From assembly GCF_016765655.2 (NCBI RefSeq), contig NZ_CP086107.1, positions 248,001-312,000 of the forward strand: a DNA stretch of 64,000 nt, written 5' to 3'. The position numbers were made by a program, and so were the translations under genes. Of this stretch, positions 36,447-44,803 are shown one piece after another. Position 1 is the first letter of the stretch. Each line of letters starts with the position of its first letter. Under the pieces are notes generated by a model. It had not been told where the DNA came from. It did no database searches and saw only the letters and a program-made list of their open reading frames with translations. Source of the stretch: Skermanella mucosa. Its GTDB lineage: Bacteria > Pseudomonadota > Alphaproteobacteria > Azospirillales > Azospirillaceae.

Positions 36447-36950
36447 ATGCCTCAACCCCTCTTCCGGATCGGACCGGCCAGGACGGCCGCCGACTTCGAG
36501 ACCGCGGCCCGCCTGTTCGAGCGATACGCATCCTCCCTGGAGATCGACCTTGCCTACCAGGGTTTCGCCGAGGAACTGGCGACCCTCCCGGGCAATTACG
36601 CGCCGCCGGCCGGCGAACTGCTCCTGGCGCACGGCACCGGGGGAGAACCGCTGGGCTGCGTGGCGCTCCGGCCCATGGCGCCCGCCGGCTGCCCTGAGGG
36701 CGGCTGCTGCGAGATGAAGCGGCTCTACGTCCTGCCGCAGGGGCGCGGCCTCGGCCTTGGCCGGGCGCTGGTGGACGCCATCGTCGCGGAGGCGGTGCGG
36801 ATCGGATACCGCGAGATGCGGCTGGACACGCTGCCGACCCTGACCGAGGCGATCGCGCTGTACCGGAAGGCGGGATTCACGCCGATCGCCGCCTACTACG
36901 ACACGCCTGTGCCGGGGACGATCTTCCTGGGACGGTCGCTCGCCGGCTGA
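36447..36950 (+). CDS. GNAT-family N-acetyltransferase
   Basis: A 167-residue acetyltransferase. The acetyl-CoA-binding motif A is CEMKRLYVLPQGRGLGLGRALVDAIVAEA, with the pyrophosphate loop QGRGLG. Motif B follows (EAIALYRKAGFTPIAAYYDTPVPG). Such proteins acetylate small amines or peptides in the cytoplasm. It lies 141 bp after the secreted-protein gene. A pseudogene of it occurs at 40595-41068, part of the same segmental duplication. Confidence 0.92.
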   Translation: MPQPLFRIGPARTAADFETAARLFERYASSLEIDLAYQGFAEELATLPGNYAPPAGELLLAHGTGGEPLGCVALRPMAPAGCPEGGCCEMKRLYVLPQGRGLGLGRALVDAIVAEAVRIGYREMRLDTLPTLTEAIALYRKAGFTPIAAYYDTPVPGTIFLGRSLAG

Positions 36951-36962
36951 CCCGGAGCCTGC

Positions 36963-37091
36963 CGCCCCCCCTCCGGAGCGTGTCGACAAACGACAGCGGA
37001 TGTCATGATGCGTCCGCATCGGCGTTGCGGACGGGAGGGTTACCGTGCGAAAAAACCGGCGGACGGTCAACCAAGGTCATCCCCAAGGTAA
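36963..37091. repeat. dispersed intergenic repeat, copy R2, left part
   Basis: Left third of the second repeat copy: AAACGACAGCGGATGTCATG (from 36989), then GCCGGCGGA-like sequence and GGTCAACCAAGGTCATCCCC. It is cut by the insertion sequence at the TAA of 37089-37091. The rest of the copy continues at 38415. Confidence 0.85.
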
Positions 37092-38414
37092 GGAGACACG
37101 CATAAATAACTGGATCAGTTGTGAGGTATGTGGCGCGGCGCGATGGTGTAGTTCCATTCCGGATGAAAGCCATCGCGCTCAATGTTGAGGGTGGCCATTT
37201 CAGCGGCGGTGACCTTGACACCCTTCTGGTAAGTGTTGGTGTCCAGTTCGCACTCGACCGTCAGGCCGGTCGTTGTGGTGGTAGCGGCGATCAGTTCGAT
37301 CACGGCCAGGCGGCTGGTCAAGGGATAGCCACGCCAATTTTGCGTGATATGACAGAAAAGGCGATGCTCGATCCTGTTCCACTTCGAGGTTCCGGGCGGG
37401 AAGTGGCACACCGAGATCGTCAGCCCGGTCTGGTCGGCCAGGTCCTGAAGCTCACGCTTCCACAGCCGCACGCGAGCTCCATTGGAGCCGCCGCAGTCGG
37501 CCGTGATCATCAGCCGGGAGGCCGCGGGATAGAGGTCGCGACCTTTGTTGTCGAACCAGGAGCGGATGGCGTTGACCGCGAACTCGGCGGTGTCGCTGGT
37601 CACGCCGAGGCTGACCCAGCCGCTGTTGTCGGCCAGATCGTAGACGCCGTAGGGCACGACCTTGCCGAGGTCCTTGTTCTCGAAGTCATGAACTTCGGTC
37701 CGCCGTGGCTGGCCTTCGGGGCGGTACTCGGTGCCCTTGCTGGTGTAGTTGCCAACCAGCTCCTTCTTCTTAGTGTCGACCGAGATTACCGGCTGATCCT
37801 CGGCCTGAAAGGCCAGGACCCGGGCATTGATGTGCTCGAACTGAGCGTCACGGTCGGCATGCTGGCGTCCATCATTGGCCTTGCGATTGGCCCGGCGGCC
37901 ATAGCCGAGCTGGTGCAACAGCTTGCGCACCGTATTCGGGCTGACCGCATGACCCATCTTCTGCAGTGCTTTGGCCAGCTTGACGTGGCTCTTGGAGACC
38001 CACAGCAGCGGTCTCATCGGGTCTCCGAGCGTGACCGGCTCGACCAGGCGACGCAGGTCCTCCAGCAGCGTTGGATCCTTGGCTGGCAGGCGCCGCCGCC
38101 CGCTCCCGGCCCGGCGGACACGCCCGCCGGGCGGCGCTGGCTGATCAAGATCCTTCAGCCCTCGCTCGACGGTGCCGCGCGCCAGACCGGTTGCCCGCGA
38201 CACGGCCACCACCCCACCGCGTCCCGCAGACCTTGCCTCAGCCGCCGCAAACAGGCGTCGTCCGCGCTCGTCCAACTGGTCCCGGATCGCCTCGTACCGC
38301 TCTCGTATCGCACGCTCATCAATCATGCCGCCCGATATGGCAATCACCAGCGAAGATCATAGCCTACACCGGAAACATCACACTAATATGTCTTAATTAT
38401 TCCTGCGCGTCTCC
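37092..38414. mobile_element. ISAzo13-family insertion sequence, 1323 bp, with TAA target duplication
   Basis: Terminal inverted repeats are 37092-37111 (GGAGACACGCATAAATAACT) and 38395-38414, whose complement is GGAGACGCGCAGGAATAATT: 16 of 20 positions match. TAA flanks both sides (37089-37091, 38415-38417). Removing the element and one TAA gives AAGGTAACTCCCTTG, which matches AAGGTCACTCCCTTG in the uninterrupted repeat copy at 41241-41256. The element therefore inserted in an existing repeat. It carries one transposase gene. Confidence 0.9.
37115..38326 (-). CDS. ISAzo13-type transposase
   Basis: A 403-residue DDE transposase. The three acidic blocks are ISVDTKKKELVGN, MITADCGGSNGARVRLWK and FPPGTSKWNRIEHRLFCHI, all intact. 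The N terminus (MIDERAIRERYEAIRDQLDE) and the helix-turn-helix region (RATGLARGTVERGL) match the ISAzo13 family. I chose ATG 38326; GTG 38347 would add seven residues. The frame has no disruptions, so the element may still move. Confidence 0.92.
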   Translation of the reverse strand: MIDERAIRERYEAIRDQLDERGRRLFAAAEARSAGRGGVVAVSRATGLARGTVERGLKDLDQPAPPGGRVRRAGSGRRRLPAKDPTLLEDLRRLVEPVTLGDPMRPLLWVSKSHVKLAKALQKMGHAVSPNTVRKLLHQLGYGRRANRKANDGRQHADRDAQFEHINARVLAFQAEDQPVISVDTKKKELVGNYTSKGTEYRPEGQPRRTEVHDFENKDLGKVVPYGVYDLADNSGWVSLGVTSDTAEFAVNAIRSWFDNKGRDLYPAASRLMITADCGGSNGARVRLWKRELQDLADQTGLTISVCHFPPGTSKWNRIEHRLFCHITQNWRGYPLTSRLAVIELIAATTTTTGLTVECELDTNTYQKGVKVTAAEMATLNIERDGFHPEWNYTIAPRHIPHN

Positions 38415-38655
38415 TAACTCCCTTGTGGGGAATTCCCCGCTGGAGGTCATTCCGGGTCATCCTCCGCCAAGTCATACCCGGTCATCCCGACCGATCCTGG
38501 TTTCCGGCCCGCCTAACGGCTTTGGCGAACCTGTCAGCACCGGGAAAACCATGATTCGGTTGTCAAAGACCCCGCGCGAGCGCGGGCAGCACAGTAGCAG
38601 AAGCGCGCTAGGATTTCCATCCCAACGAGATGCCCGTCGAGCGGGACCATGGAAC
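38415..38655. repeat. dispersed intergenic repeat, copy R2, right part
   Basis: Continuation of R2 after the insertion sequence: ACTCCCTTGTGGGGAA, CTGGAGGTCATTCCGGGTC, then ATTCGGTTGTCAAAGACCCC, GTAGCAGAAGCGCGCTAGG and ATTTCCATCCCAACG, and TGCCCGTCGAGCGGGAC. The last segment continues into sequence matching the upstream flank of the secreted-protein gene (GGAACCGGGGGTC). Confidence 0.85.
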
Positions 38656-38662
38656 CGGGGGT

Positions 38663-38760
38663 CGCACGCCGGAGTCATGACGGAGGAGCCGAGAAGCTTC
38701 AGCGAGAAATGCCTGTCCGACCTTGCGACCGTCGCCGCGTCGCAGCCCGAGACGGCGGCC
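38663..38760 (+). pseudogene. remnant of a duplicated secreted-protein gene
   Basis: About 98 bp match codons 35-67 of the gene at 35793: the translated fragment HAGVMTEEPRSFSEKCLSDL aligns with CAGVMTEQLRRFSEQCLSDL. Its 5' end is fused to the sequence normally 150 bp upstream of codon 35, so promoter, start and signal peptide were deleted in one event. The 3' part is absent and the phasin gene follows on the other strand. It cannot be functional. Confidence 0.85.
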
Positions 38761-38798
38761 GGAGTTGCCCGCCCGTTCCCGGGGAATGCCCCCGGGGC

Positions 38799-39461
38799 TT
38801 ACTGGTCCCGCGGCTGCGCCCGCCCGCTGATGCTCTGGGAAGCCTCTTTGGCAACCTTGGCCGTCGCCTCGGCAATCCTGATCCTGCTGTTCAGCATCAC
38901 GTGCATTTCCTGATTCAGCAAGGCGCTTTGCGCTGCCACGAGGTCCTGCGGGGTTCGTGCGCGCAGGATGCTGTTCATGCCGTCGATGTTGCATTGCATG
39001 GCCTGGCGCGTGTAGTCGGCCCATTCGCGCATCACCATCTGGAAACCGTCGGCCAGCATGACGCCGGTCTGCATCATGACCCCCAGGTTCTGCTGGGTGC
39101 GGCCCGCCACCTGCTTGAATGCCTTGTCCTGCATCGCCGGCATCCGGCCGAGTTGGCCGGCCATCGTCGATTCGACCGCCCGGCCGCCTGCCTGATGGAC
39201 CGCATCGGCGGCATCGCGGGCCGGTTCATCCGAGCGCTCCATGGTGCCGCGCAGTTCCTGGGCGGCGTTCTGGAGGTTCTGTCCGGCGGCCTCGGCATTC
39301 TTCCGGATCTCGGCGCGGCCGGTGGCTTCGACGACTTTCCGGACCGGTTGGGCAGCCGGCTGGGTATCCGGGTTGGACGCGTCGTGAGCGCTTTTCGCCA
39401 TCTCGGCGCCGGCATCGCGAACGGTCTTGCCGGCATCGGCAGTCTTCACTACGGCTGACAT
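38799..39461 (-). CDS. phasin-family protein
   Basis: A 220-residue protein from ATG 39461, with GAGGAAC upstream. The C-terminal part (ADGFQMVMREWADYTRQAMQCNI, RTPQDLVAAQSALLNQEMHVML) is a phasin domain, which coats polyhydroxyalkanoate granules. The first 110 residues are an Ala/Glu/Lys-rich helical region with amphipathic repeats (EMAKSAHDAS, NAEAAGQNLQNAAQELRG) like stress-protein CsbD/LEA-like segments. It is downstream of ysnF on the same strand with a strong hairpin between them. Confidence 0.88.
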   Translation of the reverse strand: MSAVVKTADAGKTVRDAGAEMAKSAHDASNPDTQPAAQPVRKVVEATGRAEIRKNAEAAGQNLQNAAQELRGTMERSDEPARDAADAVHQAGGRAVESTMAGQLGRMPAMQDKAFKQVAGRTQQNLGVMMQTGVMLADGFQMVMREWADYTRQAMQCNIDGMNSILRARTPQDLVAAQSALLNQEMHVMLNSRIRIAEATAKVAKEASQSISGRAQPRDQ

Positions 39462-39535
39462 GGATTGTTCCTCGGTTTGAAGTCTCTGCATCGCAAGCCC
39501 TTGAAGGGGAATGCGGGAGACAGGCGGCGCCGACC

Positions 39536-39568
39536 GCCGGACATCGGATCGACGACCCGATGTCCGGC
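39536..39568. repeat. 12-bp perfect inverted repeat between the ysnF-like and phasin genes
   Basis: GCCGGACATCGG (39536-39547) pairs perfectly with CCGATGTCCGGC (39557-39568) around a nine-base loop. Neither side has a T tract. It lies after the ysnF-like stop and before the phasin start in the minus direction, so it may end or stabilise the first transcript. Confidence 0.65.
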
Positions 39569-39604
39569 AAGACGAAATGCACCGCCCGGGTTCAGCATCC
39601 CGGT

Positions 39605-40315
39605 TTAGGAAGCCTTGGAACCGGCCGGCTTACGGTCGATTTCCTCAACGGTCACATCCTGACGGCGAACAGTGCCGCTGACAGTGACGTCACGCTCGCC
39701 CGAGTGCTTGCTCAGCGCCACTTCCTCGACCACATGGGCCTGCTTGGTGACGACCGGCTTTTCCGAAACCTCGGTCATTTCGATCGTGCCCTCCTGGAAC
39801 GCCTTGGCGGCTTCTTCCGGCTTCAGGACCCGATCGACCTTGGTATGCTCGACCTCGACGTTTTCCTCATGGAGGGTCACGGTCTCCTGGACTTCGCGCT
39901 CGCTGACCTCGGTCTTCAGGCGCTTTCCGCCGGTCGTGCGGGAGACGCCGACTTCCAGTTCCTCCTCGATCACCTGGGCGCTTCCGGTCGCCTCGTCGGT
40001 CCGATTGCCAAGCTTCTCCAACAGCGCTTCCGGCGTCAGGGCCTTGAAGCTGCGCATCGTGCTCAAGGCATCGTCGGCCTTGTCGTCGTCGGCTTCCGCC
40101 ACGACCAGGGCGCCGCCCTTCTGCATCGCATTGCCGTAGCTGTCGGCCTTGTCCTTTTCATAACCGGCTTCGACCAGCCGGCTGGAGATCTTGGAAACGG
40201 CGACGTCCTGCAGGATCTCGACCGCACTCTTCTGGAAGCCGGCCTTGGTCAGTTCGCCAAGAACCTTGTTCGCAATGCTGCTGTTCTCGAAAAGGCCAAT
40301 GATGGAAGTGGTCAT
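39605..40315 (-). CDS. YsnF/AvaK-domain stress protein
   Basis: A 236-residue protein from ATG 40315, with AAGGAAT seven bases upstream. The N-terminal 70 residues form a small alpha/beta domain (SIIGLFENSSIANKVLGELTKAGF) of the general-stress-protein 17M type. The C-terminal part from about residue 115 is the YsnF/AvaK domain: charged beta repeats such as VIEEELEVGVSRTTGGKRLK and ETVTLHEENVEVEHTKVDR. No signal peptide. Such proteins are linked to desiccation and general stress. A weak promoter TTGGGC-N16-TATGTT can be read upstream on the minus strand. Confidence 0.9.
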   Translation of the reverse strand: MTTSIIGLFENSSIANKVLGELTKAGFQKSAVEILQDVAVSKISSRLVEAGYEKDKADSYGNAMQKGGALVVAEADDDKADDALSTMRSFKALTPEALLEKLGNRTDEATGSAQVIEEELEVGVSRTTGGKRLKTEVSEREVQETVTLHEENVEVEHTKVDRVLKPEEAAKAFQEGTIEMTEVSEKPVVTKQAHVVEEVALSKHSGERDVTVSGTVRRQDVTVEEIDRKPAGSKAS

Positions 40316-40594
40316 GCTAAATTCCTTGATGATCTGTGCTTGGGAAACTGGGTTATCAGCGCCCATCTCGCAACTGCAATGTAGTATGCTGCGGTGCGAT
40401 AACATAGTAAAATATCTGTTCAGCCCAAAGTTTATTTATTGCTTACAAAAAAGTATGGCGTTGGATTTCTATGAGTTTCCTGTACATCGGAATTAATAGA
40501 AGAGAATTCACTGCATTCACTATATCAATCATGCGGCTCAGAAGGCGCTATTATTTCTCCTTCCGCATCGCAGAGCTGGACAGCATGACTCCGC
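40316..40594. other. AT-rich intergenic stretch
   Basis: 279 bp of markedly lower GC content than the neighbours, between the ysnF-like start and the acetyltransferase pseudogene. The minus-strand promoter for ysnF probably lies at 40395-40435. No gene is recognised. Confidence 0.4.
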
Positions 40595-41068
40595 GTGCCT
40601 CAAGACCTCTTCCGGATCGAACCGGCCAGGGCGGCCGCCGACTTCGAGGCCACGGCCCGCCTGTTCGGGCGATACGCATCCTCCCTCGGGATCGACCTCG
40701 CCTACCGGGGCTTCGCCGAGGAATTGGCGACCCTCCCGGGCAACTACGCGGCGCCGCGGGAGAACCGCTGGGCTGCGTGGCGCTCCGGCCCATGGCACCC
40801 GCCGGCGGCCCTGAGGGCGGCTGCTGCGAGATGAAGCGGCTCTACGTCCTGCCGCGGGGGCGCAACCTCGGTCTTGGCCGGGCGCTGGTGGACGCCATCG
40901 TCGCGGAGGCGGTGCGGATCGGATACCGCGAGACGAGGCTGGACACGCTGCCGAACCTGACCGAGGCGATCGCGCTCTACGAAAAGACGGGGTTCACGCC
41001 CGTCGCCCCCTATTACGACACGCCGGTGCCGGGCACGATCTTTTTTGGGGCGGTTGCTTACGGGCTGA
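40595..41068 (+). pseudogene. decayed copy of the GNAT acetyltransferase gene
   Basis: The sequence aligns with the gene at 36447-36950 along nearly its full length. The ATG has become GTG, 31 bases are missing between codons for NYA and GEPLGC (near 40755), shifting the frame, and one extra base near the end shifts it again so the original TGA is out of frame. The acetyl-CoA motif itself (CEMKRLYVLPRGRNLGLGRA) is still readable in the second frame. It is a pseudogene from the segmental duplication. Confidence 0.9.
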
Positions 41069-41118
41069 CCCGGCCTGCCGGCCATTGGGGCGGCGACGGG
41101 ACGCCGGTCCGGTGTTGA

Positions 41119-41437
41119 CACCCCCGGGCTATATCAGCAAACGACAGCGGGTGTCATGATTCGTCTACCTCGGCGTCGCGGGTTGGCGGGGCACCGTGCG
41201 AAAAGCCGGAGGATGGTCAGTCAAGGTCATCCCGGGCCGTTCCAAGGTCACTCCCTTGAGGGGAGTTTCCCTCTGGAGGTCATTCCGGGTCATCCTCCGC
41301 CAGAACACCTCTCGGTCATCCGGATCGGCCATGAACATCGATCCGCACAGGCGGCTGTGTGATTCAATTGTCAAAGATCCCGCGCACGAGGGTGCGAGCG
41401 GCACAATAGCAGAAGCAGGATAAGATTACTATCCTAG
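41119..41437. repeat. dispersed intergenic repeat, copy R3
   Basis: Third and most complete copy: AAACGACAGCGGGTGTCATG (from 41139), GCCGGAGGATGGTCAGTCA, AAGGTCACTCCCTTGAGGGG, CTGGAGGTCATTCCGGGTC, then ATTGTCAAAGATCCCGCGC and GCACAATAGCAGAAGCAGG. It follows the GNAT pseudogene just as R2 follows the intact gene. It shows the empty target site of the insertion sequence. Confidence 0.85.
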
Positions 41438-41563
41438 CAATAATTCCGATAATCGGGACACACCCACCCATTGGCATTCTCCATTCGCCCGACATGCGCC
41501 TGCATCGGCGTATCGGAACCGGGCACTACAGGCGAGCTTTCATCCCGGCCCATCATCACCTGC
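41438..41563. other. intergenic stretch of lower GC
   Basis: No gene or repeat recognised between R3 and the fragment on the minus strand. Confidence 0.3.
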
Positions 41564-41793
41564 TCATTTTGTCCATATCAGGTCAGCGATTCTGAACTGA
41601 GCGGCTGGCTGATGGCGACGGATATCTGGGAAATACTCGACGCGGTACCAATCCTTGGTCTTGGGATCACGAGTAACCATCACTGCGGAACCATAGCGGG
41701 AATGTTCTGTCCGAACCTTATCGGAGTTGCCACTGGAATTGAGACGGCCAGTCTCCTCATCGTCCTTAACCTCAACCAGGCCGATCCTGTCTA
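41564..41793 (-). pseudogene. possible 3' fragment of an unknown gene
   Basis: A minus-strand frame ends in MVTRDPKTKDWYRVEYFPD and IRRHQPAAQFRIADLIWTK, with protein-like composition and lower GC than the neighbours. No credible start or ribosome site is found; the frame runs upstream into the BIME-like palindrome. I read it as the tail of a gene truncated by rearrangement. It could also be chance. No family recognised. Confidence 0.3.
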
Positions 41794-41839
41794 GTGGTCC
41801 TGCACAGTGATTTTGATGAGTTCTGCGGAGCGGAGTGGC

Positions 41840-41928
41840 GTAGGTCGGCCTTCGCCCGTCAGGGCGAACGCCGACACCCCGCATCAACGCTCCGGCCACG
41901 CTGTCGGCGTCGGCCGAGGCCGACCTAC
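41840..41928. repeat. REP/BIME-like palindromic element with GTAG heads
   Basis: Two inverted units start with GTAGGTCGGC. The left unit is GTAGGTCGGCC (41840-41850), the hairpin TTCGCCC-GTCA-GGGCGAA (41851-41868) and CGCCGACA (41869-41876). The right unit is its mirror: TGTCGGCG (41902-41909) and GGCCGACCTAC (41918-41928). The GTAG tetranucleotide before a palindrome is the mark of REP sequences mobilised by REP-associated tyrosine transposases (RAYT). No RAYT gene is in the window. Confidence 0.7.
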
Positions 41929-42003
41929 GGCAAACCGATCAAGTGCAGGCTTCCTAGGCATACATCCCCGTGCCGTAGCTACAAAAACCGCTTTCCCGTC
42001 CAT

Positions 42004-42023
42004 GTTATCGTAGCTACGATAAC
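42004..42023. promoter_or_regulatory. 20-bp perfect palindrome, brnTA operator candidate
   Basis: GTTATCGTAGCTACGATAAC is fully palindromic and ends five bases before the brnT ATG. Its core GTAGCTAC occurs again at 41975-41982, exactly 35 bp away. BrnA antitoxins repress their own promoter through a ribbon-helix-helix domain, so this is the likely binding site. Confidence 0.75.
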
Positions 42024-42027
42024 CGGG

Positions 42028-42297
42028 ATGAACACCTGGGACGAAGCCAAACGCGTGGCGAACCTTGCCAAGCATGGGCTGGACTTCGCCGCTGCCGAAG
42101 GGTTCGACTGGGATACCGCGCTGACCGCCGTGGACGAGCGCCGGGATTACGGCGAGGGCCGCTTCATATCCATCGGCTATATCGGGCCCCGCCTGCACGT
42201 GATGGCATGGACGCCGCGCGGTGACGACACGCGCATCATCGGATCGGGGAAGGCCAATGACCGGGAAGAACGCCGCTACCACGCCGCCCAAGCCTGA
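42028..42297 (+). CDS. brnT: BrnT-family toxin
   Basis: An 89-residue BrnT ribonuclease toxin, RelE-fold. The family plan is visible: [74 protein letters not shown]. Catalytic-type Arg/His residues ([22 protein letters not shown]) are kept. When free, such toxins cleave RNA and stop growth. brnA begins within its last 41 bases. Confidence 0.93.
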   Translation: MNTWDEAKRVANLAKHGLDFAAAEGFDWDTALTAVDERRDYGEGRFISIGYIGPRLHVMAWTPRGDDTRIIGSGKANDREERRYHAAQA

Positions 42298-42520
42298 CCA
42301 TGTCAGCCAGGAGGATTGGGACGCCGTCGATGTGCCGGAGCTGACGGACGAATGGTTCGCCAAGGCGCGGCGGGGCGGCCGACCGAAGGCAGCGGCGCCC
42401 AAGGAGTTGACGACGCTTCGCCTCGACCCCGACGTGCTGGCACATTTCCGCGCGACGGGTCCGGGGTGGCAGACCAGGATCAATGAGGCGCTGCGCAAGG
42501 CAGCCGGCCTGCGCCCCTGA
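42257..42520 (+). CDS. brnA: BrnA-family antitoxin
   Basis: An 87-residue antitoxin. The N-terminal half ([27 protein letters not shown]) wraps the toxin. The C-terminal half ([36 protein letters not shown]) is a ribbon-helix-helix DNA-binding domain. ATG 42257 has GGGGAAGG upstream and overlaps brnT by 41 bases, so the two are translationally linked. It should neutralise BrnT and, with it, bind the palindrome at 42004-42023. Confidence 0.93.
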   Translation: MTGKNAATTPPKPDHVSQEDWDAVDVPELTDEWFAKARRGGRPKAAAPKELTTLRLDPDVLAHFRATGPGWQTRINEALRKAAGLRP

Positions 42521-42890
42521 CCGGTCTTCGGGCCGCGCAGGACGGGCTGGCCGCGATTACGGCGCGGAGCGGCCTGCCGATGCCGCTGGACCGGGGCCGG
42601 GCGCAACATGGATTGCATTGCCACATCGCCACATCGCCACGGAGCGCCGGCCGGCAAGCCCTCCTGGTCCGCGGCTCCCGCCCGGCGGGCCGGCGACTCC
42701 CGCGGTCCCGGTGCCCGGACAAGGAGCCTTGCCCCCCTTCCCGCCGCCTTCTATGATCGCGCCGAATTGGGGACGGAACGTTCCGGGACCAGGGGTTCGA
42801 CGACGAGTTCCGCCGGCCTCGCGCGGTTCCGTCCGCAGCCCCCGACGATTACAGGCCGCCCGCGACCCGGGCGGCTGCGCAGAGGACCCG
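42521..42890. other. intergenic region before ilvD
   Basis: 370 bp. A short run of CACATCGC repeats lies near 42621-42640 and a 12-bp palindrome CGGAACGTTCCG at 42774-42785. No leader peptide rich in branched-chain codons or riboswitch could be recognised. Confidence 0.4.
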
Positions 42891-44753
42891 ATGCCCCATC
42901 TCCGTTCCAGGACTTCCACCCACGGCCGCAACATGGCGGGAGCGCGCGGCCTGTGGCGCGCGACCGGCATGAAGGACGGCGATTTCGGCAAGCCGATCGT
43001 CGCGATCGCCAACTCCTTCACCCAGTTCGTGCCCGGCCACGTCCATCTGAAGGACCTGGGCCAGCTGGTCGCGCGGGAGATCGAGGCGGCGGGCGCCGTC
43101 GCGAAGGAGTTCAACACCATCGCGGTGGACGACGGCATCGCCATGGGCCATTCCGGCATGCTCTACAGCCTGCCCTCGCGCGAGATCATCGCCGACAGCG
43201 TCGAGTACATGGTCAACGCGCACTGCGCCGACGCGCTGGTCTGCATCTCCAACTGCGACAAGATCACGCCGGGCATGCTGATGGCGGCCCTGCGGCTGAA
43301 CATCCCCACCGTCTTCGTCTCCGGCGGCCCGATGGAGGCCGGCAAGGTCAAGCTGCACAACAAGACCCGGGCGGTCGATCTGGTCGACGCCATGGTCGCG
43401 GCGGCCGATCCCAGCCTGGACGACGCCGAGGTGCTGGAGATGGAGCGGTCCGCCTGCCCGACCTGCGGGTCGTGCTCGGGCATGTTCACCGCCAACTCCA
43501 TGAACTGCCTGACCGAGGCGCTGGGGCTGGCGCTGCCGGGCAACGGCTCCGTGCTGGCGACCCATGCCGACCGCAAGGGCCTGTTTCTCCAGGCGGCCCG
43601 GACGGTGGTCGAGATCGCGCGCCGCTACTATGAGCAGGACGACGCCAGCGTCCTGCCCCGCTCGGTCGCGAGCTTCGAGGCGTTCGAGAACGCGATGATG
43701 CTCGACATCGCCATGGGCGGCTCGACCAACACCGTGCTGCACCTGCTGGCCGCCGCCCACGAGGCGGAGGTGGACTTCACGATGAAGGACATCGACCGGC
43801 TGTCCCGCCGCATCCCGCAGCTCTGCAAGGTCGCCCCCTCGGTCCCCGATGTCCACATGGAGGACGTCCACCGCGCCGGCGGCATCATGGCGATCCTGGG
43901 CGAGCTGGACCGGGCCGGCCACCTGCACCGCGACCTTCCCGTGGTCCACGCCCCGACCCTGGGCGCCGCGCTCGACCGCTGGGACGTCAAGCGCACCGAC
44001 GACCATGACGTCCTGCGCTTCTACTCCGCGGCTCCCGGCGGCATCCCGACGGTGGTCGCCTTCAGCCAGGAGCGGCGCTATCAGACGATCGACGTGGACC
44101 GGGCCGGCGGCGTGATCCGCGACGCCGAGCACGCCTTCAGCAAGGACGGCGGCCTGGCGGTCCTCTACGGCAACCTGGCGGAGGACGGCTGCATCGTGAA
44201 GACGGCCGGGGTCGATGCCTCGATCCTCAAGTTCTCCGGCCCGGCGCGCATCTTCGAGAGCCAGGACGCGGCGGTCGAGGCGATCCTGAACGGCGGCATC
44301 CAGGCCGGCGACGTGGTGCTGATCCGCTACGAGGGACCGCGCGGCGGGCCCGGCATGCAGGAGATGCTGTACCCGACCAGCTACCTGAAGTCCAAGGGCC
44401 TGGGCAAGGCGTGCGCCCTGATCACCGACGGGCGGTTCTCCGGGGGCACTTCCGGCCTGTCGATCGGCCATGTCTCGCCGGAAGCGGCCGAGGGCGGGGC
44501 GATCGGGCTGGTCGAGGAAGGCGACCTGATCGAGATCGACATCCCGAACCGCTCGATCCGCGTCGCCCTGACCGACCAGGAACTGGCCTCCCGCCGCGCC
44601 GCCATGGAGGTGCTGGGCGCCGACGCCTGGAAGCCGCGCGACCGCCACCGGCCCGTTTCCGTCGCATTGCAGGCCTATGCCGCGCTGACCACCAGCGCCG
44701 CCCGCGGCGCCGTCAGGGACGTGTCGGCGGCGACGCGAGCGCCTCGGCCGTAG
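42891..44753 (+). CDS. ilvD: dihydroxy-acid dehydratase
   Basis: A 620-residue Fe-S dehydratase that converts 2,3-dihydroxy-acids to 2-keto acids in isoleucine and valine synthesis. The cluster cysteines C122 ([10 protein letters not shown]) and C195 ([11 protein letters not shown]) fall at the same numbers as in the E. coli enzyme, which supports ATG 42891 (AGAGGA six bases upstream). Other blocks are [22 protein letters not shown] and [20 protein letters not shown]. Length and domain order are those of IlvD rather than of the sugar-acid dehydratases. It is monocistronic. Confidence 0.96.
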   Translation: MPHLRSRTSTHGRNMAGARGLWRATGMKDGDFGKPIVAIANSFTQFVPGHVHLKDLGQLVAREIEAAGAVAKEFNTIAVDDGIAMGHSGMLYSLPSREIIADSVEYMVNAHCADALVCISNCDKITPGMLMAALRLNIPTVFVSGGPMEAGKVKLHNKTRAVDLVDAMVAAADPSLDDAEVLEMERSACPTCGSCSGMFTANSMNCLTEALGLALPGNGSVLATHADRKGLFLQAARTVVEIARRYYEQDDASVLPRSVASFEAFENAMMLDIAMGGSTNTVLHLLAAAHEAEVDFTMKDIDRLSRRIPQLCKVAPSVPDVHMEDVHRAGGIMAILGELDRAGHLHRDLPVVHAPTLGAALDRWDVKRTDDHDVLRFYSAAPGGIPTVVAFSQERRYQTIDVDRAGGVIRDAEHAFSKDGGLAVLYGNLAEDGCIVKTAGVDASILKFSGPARIFESQDAAVEAILNGGIQAGDVVLIRYEGPRGGPGMQEMLYPTSYLKSKGLGKACALITDGRFSGGTSGLSIGHVSPEAAEGGAIGLVEEGDLIEIDIPNRSIRVALTDQELASRRAAMEVLGADAWKPRDRHRPVSVALQAYAALTTSAARGAVRDVSAATRAPRP

Positions 44754-44769
44754 GTTCCGCATTCCCGGA

Positions 44770-44803
44770 CCGCCCCGCCGGACCGCCGTGTCCGGCGGGG
44801 CGG
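44770..44803 (+). terminator. 14-bp hairpin after ilvD, no T tract
   Basis: CCGCCCCGCCGGAC (44770-44783) pairs perfectly with GTCCGGCGGGGCGG (44790-44803) around a six-base loop, 17 bp after the ilvD stop. It lacks a T run, so it may stabilise the 3' end or act with Rho rather than terminate alone. Confidence 0.6.

Noticed and set aside
41471-41794. Plus-strand open frame of 107 codons
   Set aside because: No ribosome site and no family; the opposite strand has a more protein-like fragment, itself uncertain.
42774-42785. Palindrome CGGAACGTTCCG before ilvD as an EcfG promoter
   Set aside because: GGAAC is present but no CGTT follows at 16-17 bp; the palindrome may be chance in GC-rich DNA.
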